The position numbers and the translations under genes were made by a program. This document shows positions 54,007 to 62,495 of a stretch of DNA of 64,000 nt, in pieces (the first letter of the stretch is position 1; each line of letters opens with the position of its first letter). The notes below the pieces were generated by a model that was not told the origin of the DNA, did not search any database, and was given only the letters and a program-made list of their open reading frames with translations. Origin of the DNA: Chryseobacterium sp. JM1 (GTDB lineage: Bacteria; Bacteroidota; Bacteroidia; Flavobacteriales; Weeksellaceae); assembly GCF_000737715.1 (NCBI RefSeq), contig NZ_JPRN01000004.1, forward strand, positions 186,001 through 250,000, in the 5' to 3' direction.

Positions 54007-55593
54007 TTATTCAATTATTTTCACATCTACATTTTTATTCCAGTCAAAGCTTTTTATATTCTGAATCAAAGCATTATGAATCTCAGGATTGATAGAATAA
54101 ATGGTCACTTTGGTATCTCCCAGCACCGCATTTGCACCTCTAATTTCAAGTACAGCAGCCTTTTTCCAGTTGCTGGGAACGTGTCCGTCCAGCCAGCCTT
54201 CATATATAATAGCCAGCTGATAATGGTTCTGGGTAGAGTATTCAGTTAAAAACTTTTCAAACTTGGCATCTGTCCCATTTTTTTTAAGTTTAAAAGGAAC
54301 CATCTCTGCTGAGCCTAATCCTGCGGTATCCAGCAAATGAATATCTGTAAAGTAACAGATGGCACCAATATCATTCGCTACCACTTTGGAACTATTGTAA
54401 TATTTTTTCAGAAATCCTGCCGACTGAATCTGCTGTTCGTAAATATTGCGGCTTCCGGTAATAATTAGTGTATTGACGAGACTCATTTTCAAAACGAACA
54501 CCATACCTATAAGTAATAAAAGAATGACAGCACTTCTGCTTTCTTTTAATAAATAAGCTCTGTTGACAAAAAGATTCTTCAACATAGGGATAATAACCAT
54601 AGCAAAAGCTACAAGCAAATAGGCTTCGTAACGGTAAAAATTGGTAAACTGCCCAAAAGCTCCCTGAACAAATAAATTAATCACCAGCACAATCAGTAGA
54701 AAATTATGAAGAATGATTTCTCTGAAATTTAATTTATTCTTATAATCTTTAAAAATCAAAAGAACAGCCAAACAAAGCGGAAATAGTCCTGCCAAATAAA
54801 AGTAGGGCTTCAGTATTATTTTATTTAATACAATATTCTTCATCTGCAAAAGAAGATCTCCTGAAAAGTCAAATTTTGTCCCCTTTACAATCACAGAGTT
54901 TGGAAAATAATATCCTGTTTTCTGATAGGTAAAATAGGCAAATATGAGAAGGGGTATAAAGCCGGACAATAGTACGATAGCACTCTGCTTCCCTTTTCTC
55001 ACCAAAAGAAAAACAAACGCAAGTCCGAGGAAATAGAACATACTTTCAAACCTGATCAGCCCCAACACCGCAATGGTAGCATAAAACCAAACTGAATACG
55101 GAGACTTTTCAAAATCAGCAGCCCTCCATTTTTCGAAACAATAAACATTGACCACTACGACCAGTACCTGAAGCACATGCTCCATTCCTGAAAAAACAAG
55201 CAAATGAACGGAACCAAAAAGAAGCGTAAAAAGACCGGCAAAAACAACAGATTTAGTTTCCTTAAAAAAATCCGAATAGTATTTGTTGAGAAAATAAATG
55301 AGTAGAAAAGCACACCCCAGATTAAAAATCAGAGGAATCAGCTGATGATTTCCAAAACAATAAATCAGTCCTGCTAAAACAAAAGTAAAAACCGGGGATG
55401 AAGAAGAAGAGGAAAAAGAATGTTCTGTTACACCCCACACGCCATGAAGCGCAAAATTCTTGGCCATTGCCAGATGAATATAAGCATCATCTAATATATA
55501 GGTGAAATTATTCTCCGTTTCAGAAAGCATGAACAGGATGTATACCAAACACATCCCGAAAAACACCGCTGCCGTTGTCAGTAAACTTTTCAT
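54007..55593 (-). CDS. Multi-spanning membrane glycosyltransferase-like protein (GT-C fold)
   Basis: A 528-aa protein with about ten hydrophobic helices in residues 1-370 and a soluble C-terminal part (about 385-528). The first extracytoplasmic loop contains LDDAYIHL (Asp-Asp at about 35-36), the paired acidic motif of GT-C glycosyltransferases that use polyprenyl-phosphate sugars, such as GT39/ArnT types. It probably adds a sugar to a surface lipid, glycan or protein. The substrate is unknown. Single gene on the minus strand, separated from rpsL by 204 bp in which nothing else was recognised. Confidence 0.7.
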   Translation of the reverse strand: MKSLLTTAAVFFGMCLVYILFMLSETENNFTYILDDAYIHLAMAKNFALHGVWGVTEHSFSSSSSSPVFTFVLAGLIYCFGNHQLIPLIFNLGCAFLLIYFLNKYYSDFFKETKSVVFAGLFTLLFGSVHLLVFSGMEHVLQVLVVVVNVYCFEKWRAADFEKSPYSVWFYATIAVLGLIRFESMFYFLGLAFVFLLVRKGKQSAIVLLSGFIPLLIFAYFTYQKTGYYFPNSVIVKGTKFDFSGDLLLQMKNIVLNKIILKPYFYLAGLFPLCLAVLLIFKDYKNKLNFREIILHNFLLIVLVINLFVQGAFGQFTNFYRYEAYLLVAFAMVIIPMLKNLFVNRAYLLKESRSAVILLLLIGMVFVLKMSLVNTLIITGSRNIYEQQIQSAGFLKKYYNSSKVVANDIGAICYFTDIHLLDTAGLGSAEMVPFKLKKNGTDAKFEKFLTEYSTQNHYQLAIIYEGWLDGHVPSNWKKAAVLEIRGANAVLGDTKVTIYSINPEIHNALIQNIKSFDWNKNVDVKIIE

Positions 55594-55686
55594 TTCACTG
55601 CAATATTAATACTTCCAAACTATTTTAAAAAATTTTCTTATAGTTATCTTCTATTGACATTGAGGGCTTTTCGGCACAATATTTTC

Positions 55687-55694
55687 TAAATTTG
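55687..55694 (+). promoter_or_regulatory. -7 promoter element of dps
   Basis: TAAATTTG, full match to TAnnTTTG, 20 nt upstream of the start codon; no clear -33 element at 19 nt. Confidence 0.5.
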
Positions 55695-55714
55695 TTAACA
55701 TAAAAAATAAACGT

Positions 55715-56191
55715 ATGAAAAATGCAAGCATTATCGGCTTAAAAGAGGCCGATTGTAAAAACATTTCAGAAAAATTAAATACCCTTTTAGCCAACTATTC
55801 CATATTCTACCAGAACACAAGAGGTTCACACTGGAACATCAAAGGAGATCAGTTCTTTACGCTTCACCCGAAGTTTGAAGAACTGTACAACAGCCTGGTA
55901 TTAAAGATCGATGAGATCGCAGAAAGAATTCTGACATTGGGAGCAACTCCTGCCCACAATTATTCAGATTATCTGAAAGTCTCCACCATTAAAGAAAGTA
56001 AGGAAGTAAGCGATGGTACAAAGAGTGTAGAGAACATTCTAAGTTCATTTAAAGTGGTTCTGGATTTACAGAGAGAACTTCTTGATATTACAGATGCAGC
56101 AGGAGATGAGGGAACCAATTCTCAGATGAGCGACTACATCACGGAACAGGAAAAAGAAGTATGGATGTACAATTCTTATTTAGGGAAGTAA
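55715..56191 (+). CDS. dps: Dps-family DNA protection/ferritin-like protein
   Basis: A 158-aa Dps-type miniferritin that forms dodecamers, oxidises and stores iron and can shield DNA from peroxide. The ferroxidase motif is visible as GSHWNIKGDQFFTLHPKFEELY (His39, His51, Glu55) with KIDEIAERI (Asp66, Glu70) in the next helix. Monocistronic, with its own -7 element and a terminator. No lysine-rich DNA-binding tail is present, so iron storage and detoxification may be the main role. Confidence 0.92.
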   Translation: MKNASIIGLKEADCKNISEKLNTLLANYSIFYQNTRGSHWNIKGDQFFTLHPKFEELYNSLVLKIDEIAERILTLGATPAHNYSDYLKVSTIKESKEVSDGTKSVENILSSFKVVLDLQRELLDITDAAGDEGTNSQMSDYITEQEKEVWMYNSYLGK

Positions 56192-56216
56192 CCAACAGAA
56201 TTCCACTGATAAATAA

Positions 56217-56249
56217 AAAAATCGCCTTACATTTAGGCGGTTTTTATTT
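56217..56249 (+). terminator. Terminator of dps
   Basis: AAAATCGCCT (56218-56227) / AGGCGGTTTT (56235-56244), 7-nt loop, followed by TATTTT. Confidence 0.75.
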
Positions 56250-56257
56250 TAAATGAT

Positions 56258-56265
56258 TATATTTG
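56258..56265 (+). promoter_or_regulatory. -7 promoter element of pncB
   Basis: TATATTTG, full match to TAnnTTTG, 19 nt upstream of the start codon. Confidence 0.5.
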
Positions 56266-56284
56266 CGTTAAAATTACACATATT

Positions 56285-57463
56285 ATGTACGACGTTCGAT
56301 TAAACTCTATCCTGGATAACGATTTCTATAAAATAACGATGCAGAATGCGGTGGTAAAATTATTCCCAAGCTCCATTGTAAAATACGAATTCATCAACAG
56401 AGGAAAGCACCAGTTTCCGGAAGGATTTGCGGCAGCTTTAAAAGAAGCAGTGAATAAAATGGCCGAACTGAAACTGACCAAGGATGAAAAAAAATTCATG
56501 GCAAGAACCTGTCCTTATATAGACCTGCCCTACCTGGATTTTCTGGAAGGTTATCATTACGATCCGTCTGAGGTAAAAATTCATCAGGAAGGAAGTGAAC
56601 TTTCCGTAACGGTGGAAGGGCTTTGGTACAGAACGATTCTTTGGGAAGTTCCTTTACTGGCTTTGATCAGTGAGCTGCACTACGAAATGAATCATATGGA
56701 AAGAGATTCCAATGAGATTGTGATGAACAGAACTTTGGAAAAAGCAGATTCACTGGCAAGACTTGGAGTTAATTTCGCAGAATTCGGGACCAGAAGAAGA
56801 CATTCCTATAAAGTACAGAATCTGGTCATGGAAGCTTTAACGCAGAATAAAGAATCCACATTTATCGGAAGTTCCAATGTGCATTTTGCCATGAAGTTCG
56901 GGGTAAAACCAATCGGTACCCATGCGCACGAATGGTTTATGTTCCACGCAGCCGAATACGGATTCAAAATGGCTAATGAAATGGCTCTTGAACATTGGGT
57001 AGATGTTTACAGAGGTGATCTTGGGGTTGCTCTTTCAGACACGTATACCACTGATGTTTTCTTCCAGCAGTTTGACAAGAAGTTCGCTAAACTTTTTGAC
57101 GGCGTACGTCATGACAGCGGTGATCCTTTGGAATTTGCAGACAAAACAATCGCACACTATAAAAATAACGGGATCAATCCTTTATTTAAATACATCATCT
57201 TCTCTGATGCTCTGAATCTTGAAAAAGTAGAAGAAATCACGAATTATTGCAGAGGAAAGATCGGCGTTTCTTTTGGAATCGGGACCAATCTGACCAACGA
57301 TGTAGGCTTAAAACCTATGAATATCGTCATGAAACTGATTGGCGTACAGGCTCCAAACAAAGAATGGATCCCAACGGTAAAACTTTCCGACGAACACGGA
57401 AAATATACAGGAGATCCAAAAATGATTGAACTGGCTAAGGAATTTTTGAGAATAAAAGATTAG
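56285..57463 (+). CDS. pncB: Nicotinate phosphoribosyltransferase
   Basis: A 392-aa enzyme making nicotinate mononucleotide from nicotinate and PRPP in NAD salvage. LDNDFYKITMQNAV at the start, the FAEFGTRRRHSY active-site segment (His phosphorylated in the family), GSSNVHFAMKFGVKPIGTHAHEW and VRHDSGDPLEFADK, and the C-terminal IGTNLTND. Length is typical of the bacterial type. Followed by a short repeat-like stretch (GATTTCAGATTTCAGA at 57476-57491). Confidence 0.96.
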   Translation: MYDVRLNSILDNDFYKITMQNAVVKLFPSSIVKYEFINRGKHQFPEGFAAALKEAVNKMAELKLTKDEKKFMARTCPYIDLPYLDFLEGYHYDPSEVKIHQEGSELSVTVEGLWYRTILWEVPLLALISELHYEMNHMERDSNEIVMNRTLEKADSLARLGVNFAEFGTRRRHSYKVQNLVMEALTQNKESTFIGSSNVHFAMKFGVKPIGTHAHEWFMFHAAEYGFKMANEMALEHWVDVYRGDLGVALSDTYTTDVFFQQFDKKFAKLFDGVRHDSGDPLEFADKTIAHYKNNGINPLFKYIIFSDALNLEKVEEITNYCRGKIGVSFGIGTNLTNDVGLKPMNIVMKLIGVQAPNKEWIPTVKLSDEHGKYTGDPKMIELAKEFLRIKD

Positions 57464-57517
57464 ATTAGATTCTGGATTTCAGATTTCAGATAACAGACTC
57501 ACCATAAAACCATTGCT

Positions 57518-57988
57518 ATGAAATTAAAAATTTATGTATCCCTAAGTCTTTTAATGGCCATTGTATCTTTCGCCCAGGAAAAGAAAGCAGAAAAAGCAAA
57601 ATTCAACCAGGAACTGGCAACCTCTCTGGGTGCAGATCAGTATGGTATGAAAGCCTATACCATTGTGATGCTTACCACAGGCAGCACAAAAATTGAAGAC
57701 AAAGCCAAAATGGGCGAAGTCATGAAAGGTCATATGACGAATATCGGAAAGCTGGCAGATGAAGGGAAAATAGTGGTGGCCGGTCCGTTTTTAGAGAAGA
57801 ACAAAGAAAACTACCGCGGTATGTTTATCTTCAATACAAAATCTAAGGAAGAGGCTGAGCAATGGGTAAAAACAGATCCCGCTGTGCAGGCTGGCGTTTT
57901 CAGTTATGAAATTTTCCCGTGGTACGGATCCGCTGCGCTGCCTTTATATTTGAAACATCATGAGGAAATATCTAAGGTGAATCCATAA
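57518..57988 (+). CDS. Exported YCII-domain protein
   Basis: A 156-aa protein with a signal peptide (about 1-19, VSFAQ), then a Lys/Glu-rich linker and a YciI-like alpha-beta domain (about 45-140). The domain shows the typical pattern: YTIVMLTTGSTK, HMTNIGKLADEGKIVVAGPF, RGMFIFNTKSKEEAEQWVKTDPAVQAGVF. Cytosolic YciI proteins are putative enzymes or dehydratases, and an exported form is common in Flavobacteriia. Function unknown. Confidence 0.8.
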   Translation: MKLKIYVSLSLLMAIVSFAQEKKAEKAKFNQELATSLGADQYGMKAYTIVMLTTGSTKIEDKAKMGEVMKGHMTNIGKLADEGKIVVAGPFLEKNKENYRGMFIFNTKSKEEAEQWVKTDPAVQAGVFSYEIFPWYGSAALPLYLKHHEEISKVNP

Positions 57989-58061
57989 GGACCTGTTCAA
58001 AAAATATTCAACAAATTTTGAAGGATCCAATTAATTTCACACTTTTGTAAAAAGACCTATT

Positions 58062-58433
58062 ATGGAAAAAGAAAAATTACGCAGAGTAAGAAAACAAAAA
58101 GGCTTCACCCAACAGCAGATTGCTGATATACTGGCAACTGATGTATCCAACTACAGCAGAAAAGAGAGCGGTGGTGTAAAGATTATAAAAGAGGAATGGG
58201 AAAAAATTGCAAAATTTCTCGACGTTCCTTTGGAAGATATTTACCAGGAGGAAGAAGCCACTATGATCATAAATAATGAATATAATACGGTAAATGATCA
58301 GGCTGGTTTTTATAATCTAAATGGAAACAACACTAATAATTATAACATCCCAAACTCAGTAATAGATAATCTTCAGGACTATATTGCATTGCTGAAAGAG
58401 GAAATCGAAAAACTAAAAGAAGGCAAAAAATAA
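58062..58433 (+). CDS. XRE-family helix-turn-helix regulator
   Basis: A 123-aa protein with an N-terminal HTH_3 domain (about 3-60: KLRRVRKQKGFTQQQIAD, DVSNYSRKESGG, EEWEKIAKFLDVPLEDIY). An Asn-rich linker (NLNGNNTNNYN) and a short C-terminal coiled coil (LQDYIALLKEEIEKLKEGKK) suited to dimerisation follow. The layout is common in Flavobacteriia. The target is unknown; it lies 27 bp upstream of an uncharacterised gene. Confidence 0.85.
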   Translation: MEKEKLRRVRKQKGFTQQQIADILATDVSNYSRKESGGVKIIKEEWEKIAKFLDVPLEDIYQEEEATMIINNEYNTVNDQAGFYNLNGNNTNNYNIPNSVIDNLQDYIALLKEEIEKLKEGKK

Positions 58434-58460
58434 GCGTTAAATTTCTTTAAAAAGAAACAA

Positions 58461-58925
58461 ATGGGCCTACTATCCAACATTCTATGGGCTTTTCAAAAGA
58501 AAGGCTACAGTAGCATTGAAGATTTCAATAAAGAAATCACAGACTACCAGACCCGTATTTTAAAAGAAAAAGCATCCTGGGAACCTTCTGCAATAGTCAT
58601 AGACGCCCCTGAAATCAATGTTTCCTATGAAGCATGGATTAAAGGGAAAGAAGATATTGCAGATAATGAAACCATAATCGGTGATGAAAATGAGGCATTC
58701 AGCGAAGCCAATACTGACTACGGTATGTTTCAGGTGGAATTTTGTGCAAAACTGAAAGCAGCCAACGGAGCCAACTTTACAACTCTTGACCTGATGTATC
58801 AGCTACACAATCAGGTCAGCCAAAAAGAACTTGGTGACCATATCTTTTTTGAAGGACTCACAGCAGATGATAACGAAAAACAGGAAAATGACATCCCACT
58901 CTACCTTATGTACTTGGGAAGCTAA
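58461..58925 (+). CDS. Uncharacterised cytosolic protein
   Basis: A 154-aa acidic protein without signal peptide. A helical start (GLLSNILWAFQKKGYSSIEDFNKEI) is followed by an alpha/beta region with FQVEFCAKLKAANGANFTTLDLMYQLHNQV and a C-terminus ending IPLYLMYLGS. No family recognised. Located between the XRE gene (27 bp) and the isochorismatase-family gene (27 bp), so the three probably form an operon. Confidence 0.6.
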   Translation: MGLLSNILWAFQKKGYSSIEDFNKEITDYQTRILKEKASWEPSAIVIDAPEINVSYEAWIKGKEDIADNETIIGDENEAFSEANTDYGMFQVEFCAKLKAANGANFTTLDLMYQLHNQVSQKELGDHIFFEGLTADDNEKQENDIPLYLMYLGS

Positions 58926-58952
58926 TCTAATTTCTCTATAAAATCAACACCT

Positions 58953-59519
58953 ATGAAACTTCGGGATAAAAAACCAGCCCTACTTTTAATTGATATTCAG
59001 AAAGGATTTCTTGATGAACAGTATTGGGGAGGAAACAGAAATAATAAATCAGCAGAAGAAATCAGTGGAAAATTATTAGAAAAATGGAGAGCATTAAACT
59101 TACCCATATTCCACATCAGACACAGCTCATTAAATCCTGATTCAAAACTGTATGAAACCCATACCGGATTTGAATTCAACGATGATGTACTTCCAAAAAA
59201 CGACGAACCTGTCATTACAAAAAATGTCAATAGTGCTTTTATAGGAACCAATTTAAAAGAGCAACTTGACCAACAGCATATCAATTCTTTGGTTATTATT
59301 GGAATAACGACCAATCACTGCGTTTCCACCACCACAAGAATGGCAGGAAACTACGGATATGAAACCTATGTCATTTCAGATGCAACCGCAACTTTTGACA
59401 GAATAGGAATCCATGGAGAAAAGTATGATTCAGAATTAATACATCTGACCAGTCTCGCCAATTTAAATGATGAATTTGCCACGGTGTGGAGTTCAGAAAA
59501 ATTATTAACCGAATTATAG
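58953..59519 (+). CDS. Isochorismatase-family cysteine hydrolase
   Basis: A 188-aa hydrolase of the isochorismatase/nicotinamidase superfamily. The Asp-Lys-Cys triad is visible: Asp14 (LLIDIQ), Lys90 (VITKNVNSAF) and Cys123 (TNHCVSTT). The cis-peptide region GITTNHC and the VISDATATF strand are typical. The substrate could be an amide such as a ureido or nicotinamide-type compound. The nearby pncB is separated by three genes, so no pathway link is claimed. Confidence 0.88.
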   Translation: MKLRDKKPALLLIDIQKGFLDEQYWGGNRNNKSAEEISGKLLEKWRALNLPIFHIRHSSLNPDSKLYETHTGFEFNDDVLPKNDEPVITKNVNSAFIGTNLKEQLDQQHINSLVIIGITTNHCVSTTTRMAGNYGYETYVISDATATFDRIGIHGEKYDSELIHLTSLANLNDEFATVWSSEKLLTEL

Positions 59520-59658
59520 AAAACTCAGGTCTCACTTAAAAAGATTCGATAAAAATTAATTAAATCATTATGTAACGTCATAGTGATTTAATTTTTTAGT
59601 ACCTTAGGGGTTCATTTTCAGAAATATACAAATTAAAACCATCAAAAAAATTAATTCC

Positions 59659-59895
59659 ATGAAAAAAACGAACCTATCCAAACTATCGAGAACGGAACTG
59701 AAAGAAGTATTCGGAGGAACACTGTATCCCGCACCATGTCCGGGAGGATGCCCTGGGGAAGCCATGATCAGATGTCCTGACGGCTCTACCACGATGACTA
59801 ATTTTATATGCATGGGAAACAGATGCGAACCGGCCGCAATGTGCAAACCATTGGTCCTTGAGCCTTTTCCTGATCCGATTATCGTCACTCCATAA
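59659..59895 (+). CDS. GG-leader Cys-rich peptide (bacteriocin-like), copy 1
   Basis: A 78-aa precursor-like peptide. Residues 1-20 form a double-glycine leader (KLSRTELKEVFGG at 8-20), typical of bacteriocin-like and natural-product precursor peptides of Bacteroidota. The predicted mature part of 58 residues has six Cys (27, 31, 39, 51, 56, 62) in the pattern CPGGC, RCP, ICM, RCE, MCK and a Pro-rich hydrophobic tail (LEPFPDPII). A near-identical copy follows 607 bp downstream. No modification enzyme or PCAT exporter is in the window. Confidence 0.72.
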   Translation: MKKTNLSKLSRTELKEVFGGTLYPAPCPGGCPGEAMIRCPDGSTTMTNFICMGNRCEPAAMCKPLVLEPFPDPIIVTP

Positions 59896-59911
59896 TCTGA
59901 CCAATAAAAAT

Positions 59912-59940
59912 AAAGTGAGCTTTTCCGGTTCACTTTTTTT
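59912..59940 (+). terminator. Terminator of GG-leader peptide copy 1
   Basis: AAAGTGAGC (59912-59920) / GTTCACTTT (59928-59936), one wobble, followed by T-run. Confidence 0.75.
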
Positions 59941-60265
59941 ATGTTCAGATTGTCATGAAATTTTGATTTCAAATAACAAAACATCAGAATCAATAAGCAA
60001 TTTATCCCGAACTCAGATTATTTAAATAATACTGAGGGAGTCTGAATGTGCTTCGATTCTATGAATATTTACATCGCTGCACCTACTTCAGTATTTCCAT
60101 CTCAATTTCCCTATCCTTATCTATTACTCCTTATTCTAAACTGGAACTCACGCTGCACTAATAAAATAAATTAATATATAACAATACAGTGATTTAATTT
60201 TTCAGTACCTTAGGCCTTCATTTTCAGAAAAATATAAATTAAAACCATCAAAAAAAATTAATTCC

Positions 60266-60502
60266 ATGAAAAAAACAAATCTATCCAAACTTTCGAGAAC
60301 AGAACTGAAAGAAGTTTTCGGTGGGTATTTATATCCGGCACCATGTCCGGGAGGATGCCCGGGTGAAGCCCTGATCAGATGCCCTGACGGCTCCACTACC
60401 ATGACTAATTTTATATGCATGGGAGGAGGATGCGCAGCGGCCGCGATGTGTAAACCATTGGTCCTTGAGCCTTTCCCAGATCCGATCATTTTCACACCGT
60501 AA
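60266..60502 (+). CDS. GG-leader Cys-rich peptide (bacteriocin-like), copy 2
   Basis: A 78-aa paralogue of the peptide at 59659. It differs at seven positions (21, 36, 54, 55, 57, 58, 76). The leader is identical through the GG, all six Cys are kept, and four of the seven changes cluster between Cys51 and Cys62 (NRCEP becomes GGCAA), removing an Arg and a Glu. This points to changes in the exposed loop of the mature peptide after duplication. Confidence 0.72.
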   Translation: MKKTNLSKLSRTELKEVFGGYLYPAPCPGGCPGEALIRCPDGSTTMTNFICMGGGCAAAAMCKPLVLEPFPDPIIFTP

Positions 60503-60519
60503 TTTGATCTACAAAAATC

Positions 60520-60550
60520 AAGTGAGCTTTGCGGCTCACTTTTTTATTTT
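60520..60550 (+). terminator. Terminator of GG-leader peptide copy 2
   Basis: Perfect 8-bp stem AAGTGAGC (60520-60527) / GCTCACTT (60534-60541), followed by TTTTTATTTT. Confidence 0.8.
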
Positions 60551-60764
60551 CTAACTGGTAAAAATGAAAAAAGAATTAGTCAATACAGTCTTTGTCAAAA
60601 ACTTCTTTTTTTATAGGAAAAAAAATCAGCATCATTTTTAGATCACCCATTCTAATAATATAAAATTCTCTATATTTACGACACAATAGACTGAATTTCA
60701 AATTAAATACCACATTTTGATTTCAATTATTTAAAATATTATTATATTAGTAAAAAATTATCCT

Positions 60765-62369
60765 ATGAAAAAAACATTACTTTTGAGTTTTATGGCACTT
60801 GCAACTATGGGCAGTGCACAGATTTTAGTTACGGAAAGCTTTGAAAATGCAACCTATCCGGGGTTTGTAGTAAGTGGAGGGTATGCTGATGCACAGGGCA
60901 CTACTTTCGGCACTTATATCAGCGGTGCGTGTGACGGTACGGTATCCATTGGAGCTGAGGCATATGGATCAAGTGTTGCCAACAGAACTATCAACTTAAT
61001 ATATACAAAACCAGCCAGTATTACTGCCAATGGTAAAAAAATCGATATTTCCTTTTCATACTCCACAAGTCCTTTCGATGCAACAAGTAGCATAGGAGGT
61101 ACCATTACTACAGCTTACTCTACAGATGGAGGAACTACGTATCTGCCGGTTGGCTCACCAGTTACCTTAACGTCTGCAGCTCAAGCATGCGCAACATTTA
61201 CAGGCACAATTCCAGAAAGTGCCAATGTAAACGGAAATTTCATGCTTCGTATTCAGACTGTAGGAACATCCGGTACTGCTTATGATTTTTACAGTTTTAT
61301 AGATAATGTTAAAATCAAACAGGAAGTGACAGCACTTCCCGCCTGTACAACAATAAGTAGCCCGGTAAGCGGAGCAACTGGTGTTTCAGTACGCCCACAA
61401 ATAAGCTGGGCAGCAACAGCAGGTGCAGAATTTTACAAAATAAAAATAGGAACTACTTCGGGAGCATCAAACGTATATACGGGAATTACAACCGGTACTT
61501 CATTCACGCCTCCATCTACAGAAGTACTTCCTCAAAATACACTTCTTTATGTTTCTGTAACACCAACCAACGCTATAGGTGATGCTACAGGATGTCCGGA
61601 AATCTCTTTCACCACAGGTGCCAATCCATATACACCTTATTGCGGATCTCTTGTTTCTAAACTTGGCGTATATCCTATATCCAATGTTGTTCTGAGCAAT
61701 ATGACCAATGCATCCAGCGCAACTGCCAATACAGGTGACGGTCATGAAAACTTCACCAGCAAAGTAGCCACTGTTACCAGAGGGACTTCTTATCCTATAA
61801 CGCTTACAGGAACAGGGGTAACCACCAACAGATTTGGCTTTACCGTATTTATAGACTGGAACCAGAACGGAAGTTTCGCAGATGCAGGAGAAGCCTACTT
61901 CGTAACTTCAGATTTTGCAGGTTCTACAGGAAATACAGTAACTGTTAATAAAACTATTGCAGTACCAGCCACTGCAGCGCTTGGAAACACAAGAATGAGA
62001 GTGAAGTATCAGTTTAACAGCTCTACTACCAGTGTAAGAGCAGAGCTATCCAGCCCTTGTACTGATCTTAGCCAGGGACAGGCCGAAGATTACACCATTA
62101 CTGTACAGAAAAATGTATTGGGAACTTCAGAAGTGAATGCTGACAACAAAGCCATCTCTCTATACCCTAATCCATTCAAAGACATTGTGAATATCTCTGA
62201 CATAAAAGACGTGAAATCTATTGTAGTAACAGATGTTTCAGGCCGTCAGGTGAAAACAATGAAATCCAGCACAGAAATTAATCTTTCTGATCTGAGCGCA
62301 GGTCTTTACCTTGTTTCTCTTCACATGGAAGACGGAACAGTAAGAACTTTAAAAGCGATCAAGAAATAA
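60765..62369 (+). CDS. T9SS-secreted multi-domain surface protein
   Basis: A 534-aa exported protein. Signal peptide about 1-18 (MGSAQ). Residues about 20-190 form a jelly-roll, choice-of-anchor-J-like domain (VTESFENATYPGFVVSGG). About 195-285 is an Ig/Fn3-like repeat (SPVSGATGVSVRPQISWAAT). About 290-445 is a GEVED-type domain (FTVFIDWNQNGSFADAGEAY, GQAEDYTITV). The C-terminal 80 residues are a type IX secretion sorting domain (ISLYPNPFKDIVNIS, VVTDVSGRQVK, LSAGLYLVSL, KAIKK). It is thus exported by the gliding/T9SS machinery. Probably an adhesin or carbohydrate-binding protein. Confidence 0.88.
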   Translation: MKKTLLLSFMALATMGSAQILVTESFENATYPGFVVSGGYADAQGTTFGTYISGACDGTVSIGAEAYGSSVANRTINLIYTKPASITANGKKIDISFSYSTSPFDATSSIGGTITTAYSTDGGTTYLPVGSPVTLTSAAQACATFTGTIPESANVNGNFMLRIQTVGTSGTAYDFYSFIDNVKIKQEVTALPACTTISSPVSGATGVSVRPQISWAATAGAEFYKIKIGTTSGASNVYTGITTGTSFTPPSTEVLPQNTLLYVSVTPTNAIGDATGCPEISFTTGANPYTPYCGSLVSKLGVYPISNVVLSNMTNASSATANTGDGHENFTSKVATVTRGTSYPITLTGTGVTTNRFGFTVFIDWNQNGSFADAGEAYFVTSDFAGSTGNTVTVNKTIAVPATAALGNTRMRVKYQFNSSTTSVRAELSSPCTDLSQGQAEDYTITVQKNVLGTSEVNADNKAISLYPNPFKDIVNISDIKDVKSIVVTDVSGRQVKTMKSSTEINLSDLSAGLYLVSLHMEDGTVRTLKAIKK

Positions 62370-62399
62370 TATATCTTACATAAAATTCATTTTTAACAT

Positions 62400-62434
62400 A
62401 AAGCGGCGGTATTTTATACTGCCGCTTTTATTAT
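62400..62434 (+). terminator. Terminator of the T9SS protein gene
   Basis: AAAGCGGCGGTA (62400-62411) / TACTGCCGCTTT (62417-62428), one mismatch, followed by TTATTATT. Confidence 0.8.
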
Positions 62435-62495
62435 TCTGCCTATTAAGAAAAAATGAATCCGCTTTTCAGTATATTTAAGTAAAACTAAAAACAGT

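Larger units (their letters stand above)
59583..59943. repeat. Tandem duplication, unit 1
   Basis: About 360 bp from GTGATTTAATTTTT through a GG-leader peptide gene to its terminator, repeated at 60189-60552 (offset 606-607 bp). The repeat covers upstream region, coding region and terminator. The 245 bp between the units show no similarity that I could see. Confidence 0.8.
60189..60552. repeat. Tandem duplication, unit 2
   Basis: Second copy of 59583-59943. The upstream block (GTGATTTAATTTTTCAGTAC, then TTCATTTTCAG and AATTAAAACCATCAAAAAA) is nearly identical to the first. Confidence 0.8.

Noticed and set aside
58062..58925. XRE protein plus 154-aa protein as toxin-antitoxin pair
   Set aside because: The HTH protein is a typical stand-alone regulator with coiled coil, and the second protein shows no toxin motif; spacing alone is not enough.
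60503..60764. A 25-codon frame starting near 60564
   Set aside because: AT-rich, no leader or domain features, and it ends quickly; nothing supports coding in this 262-bp gap.
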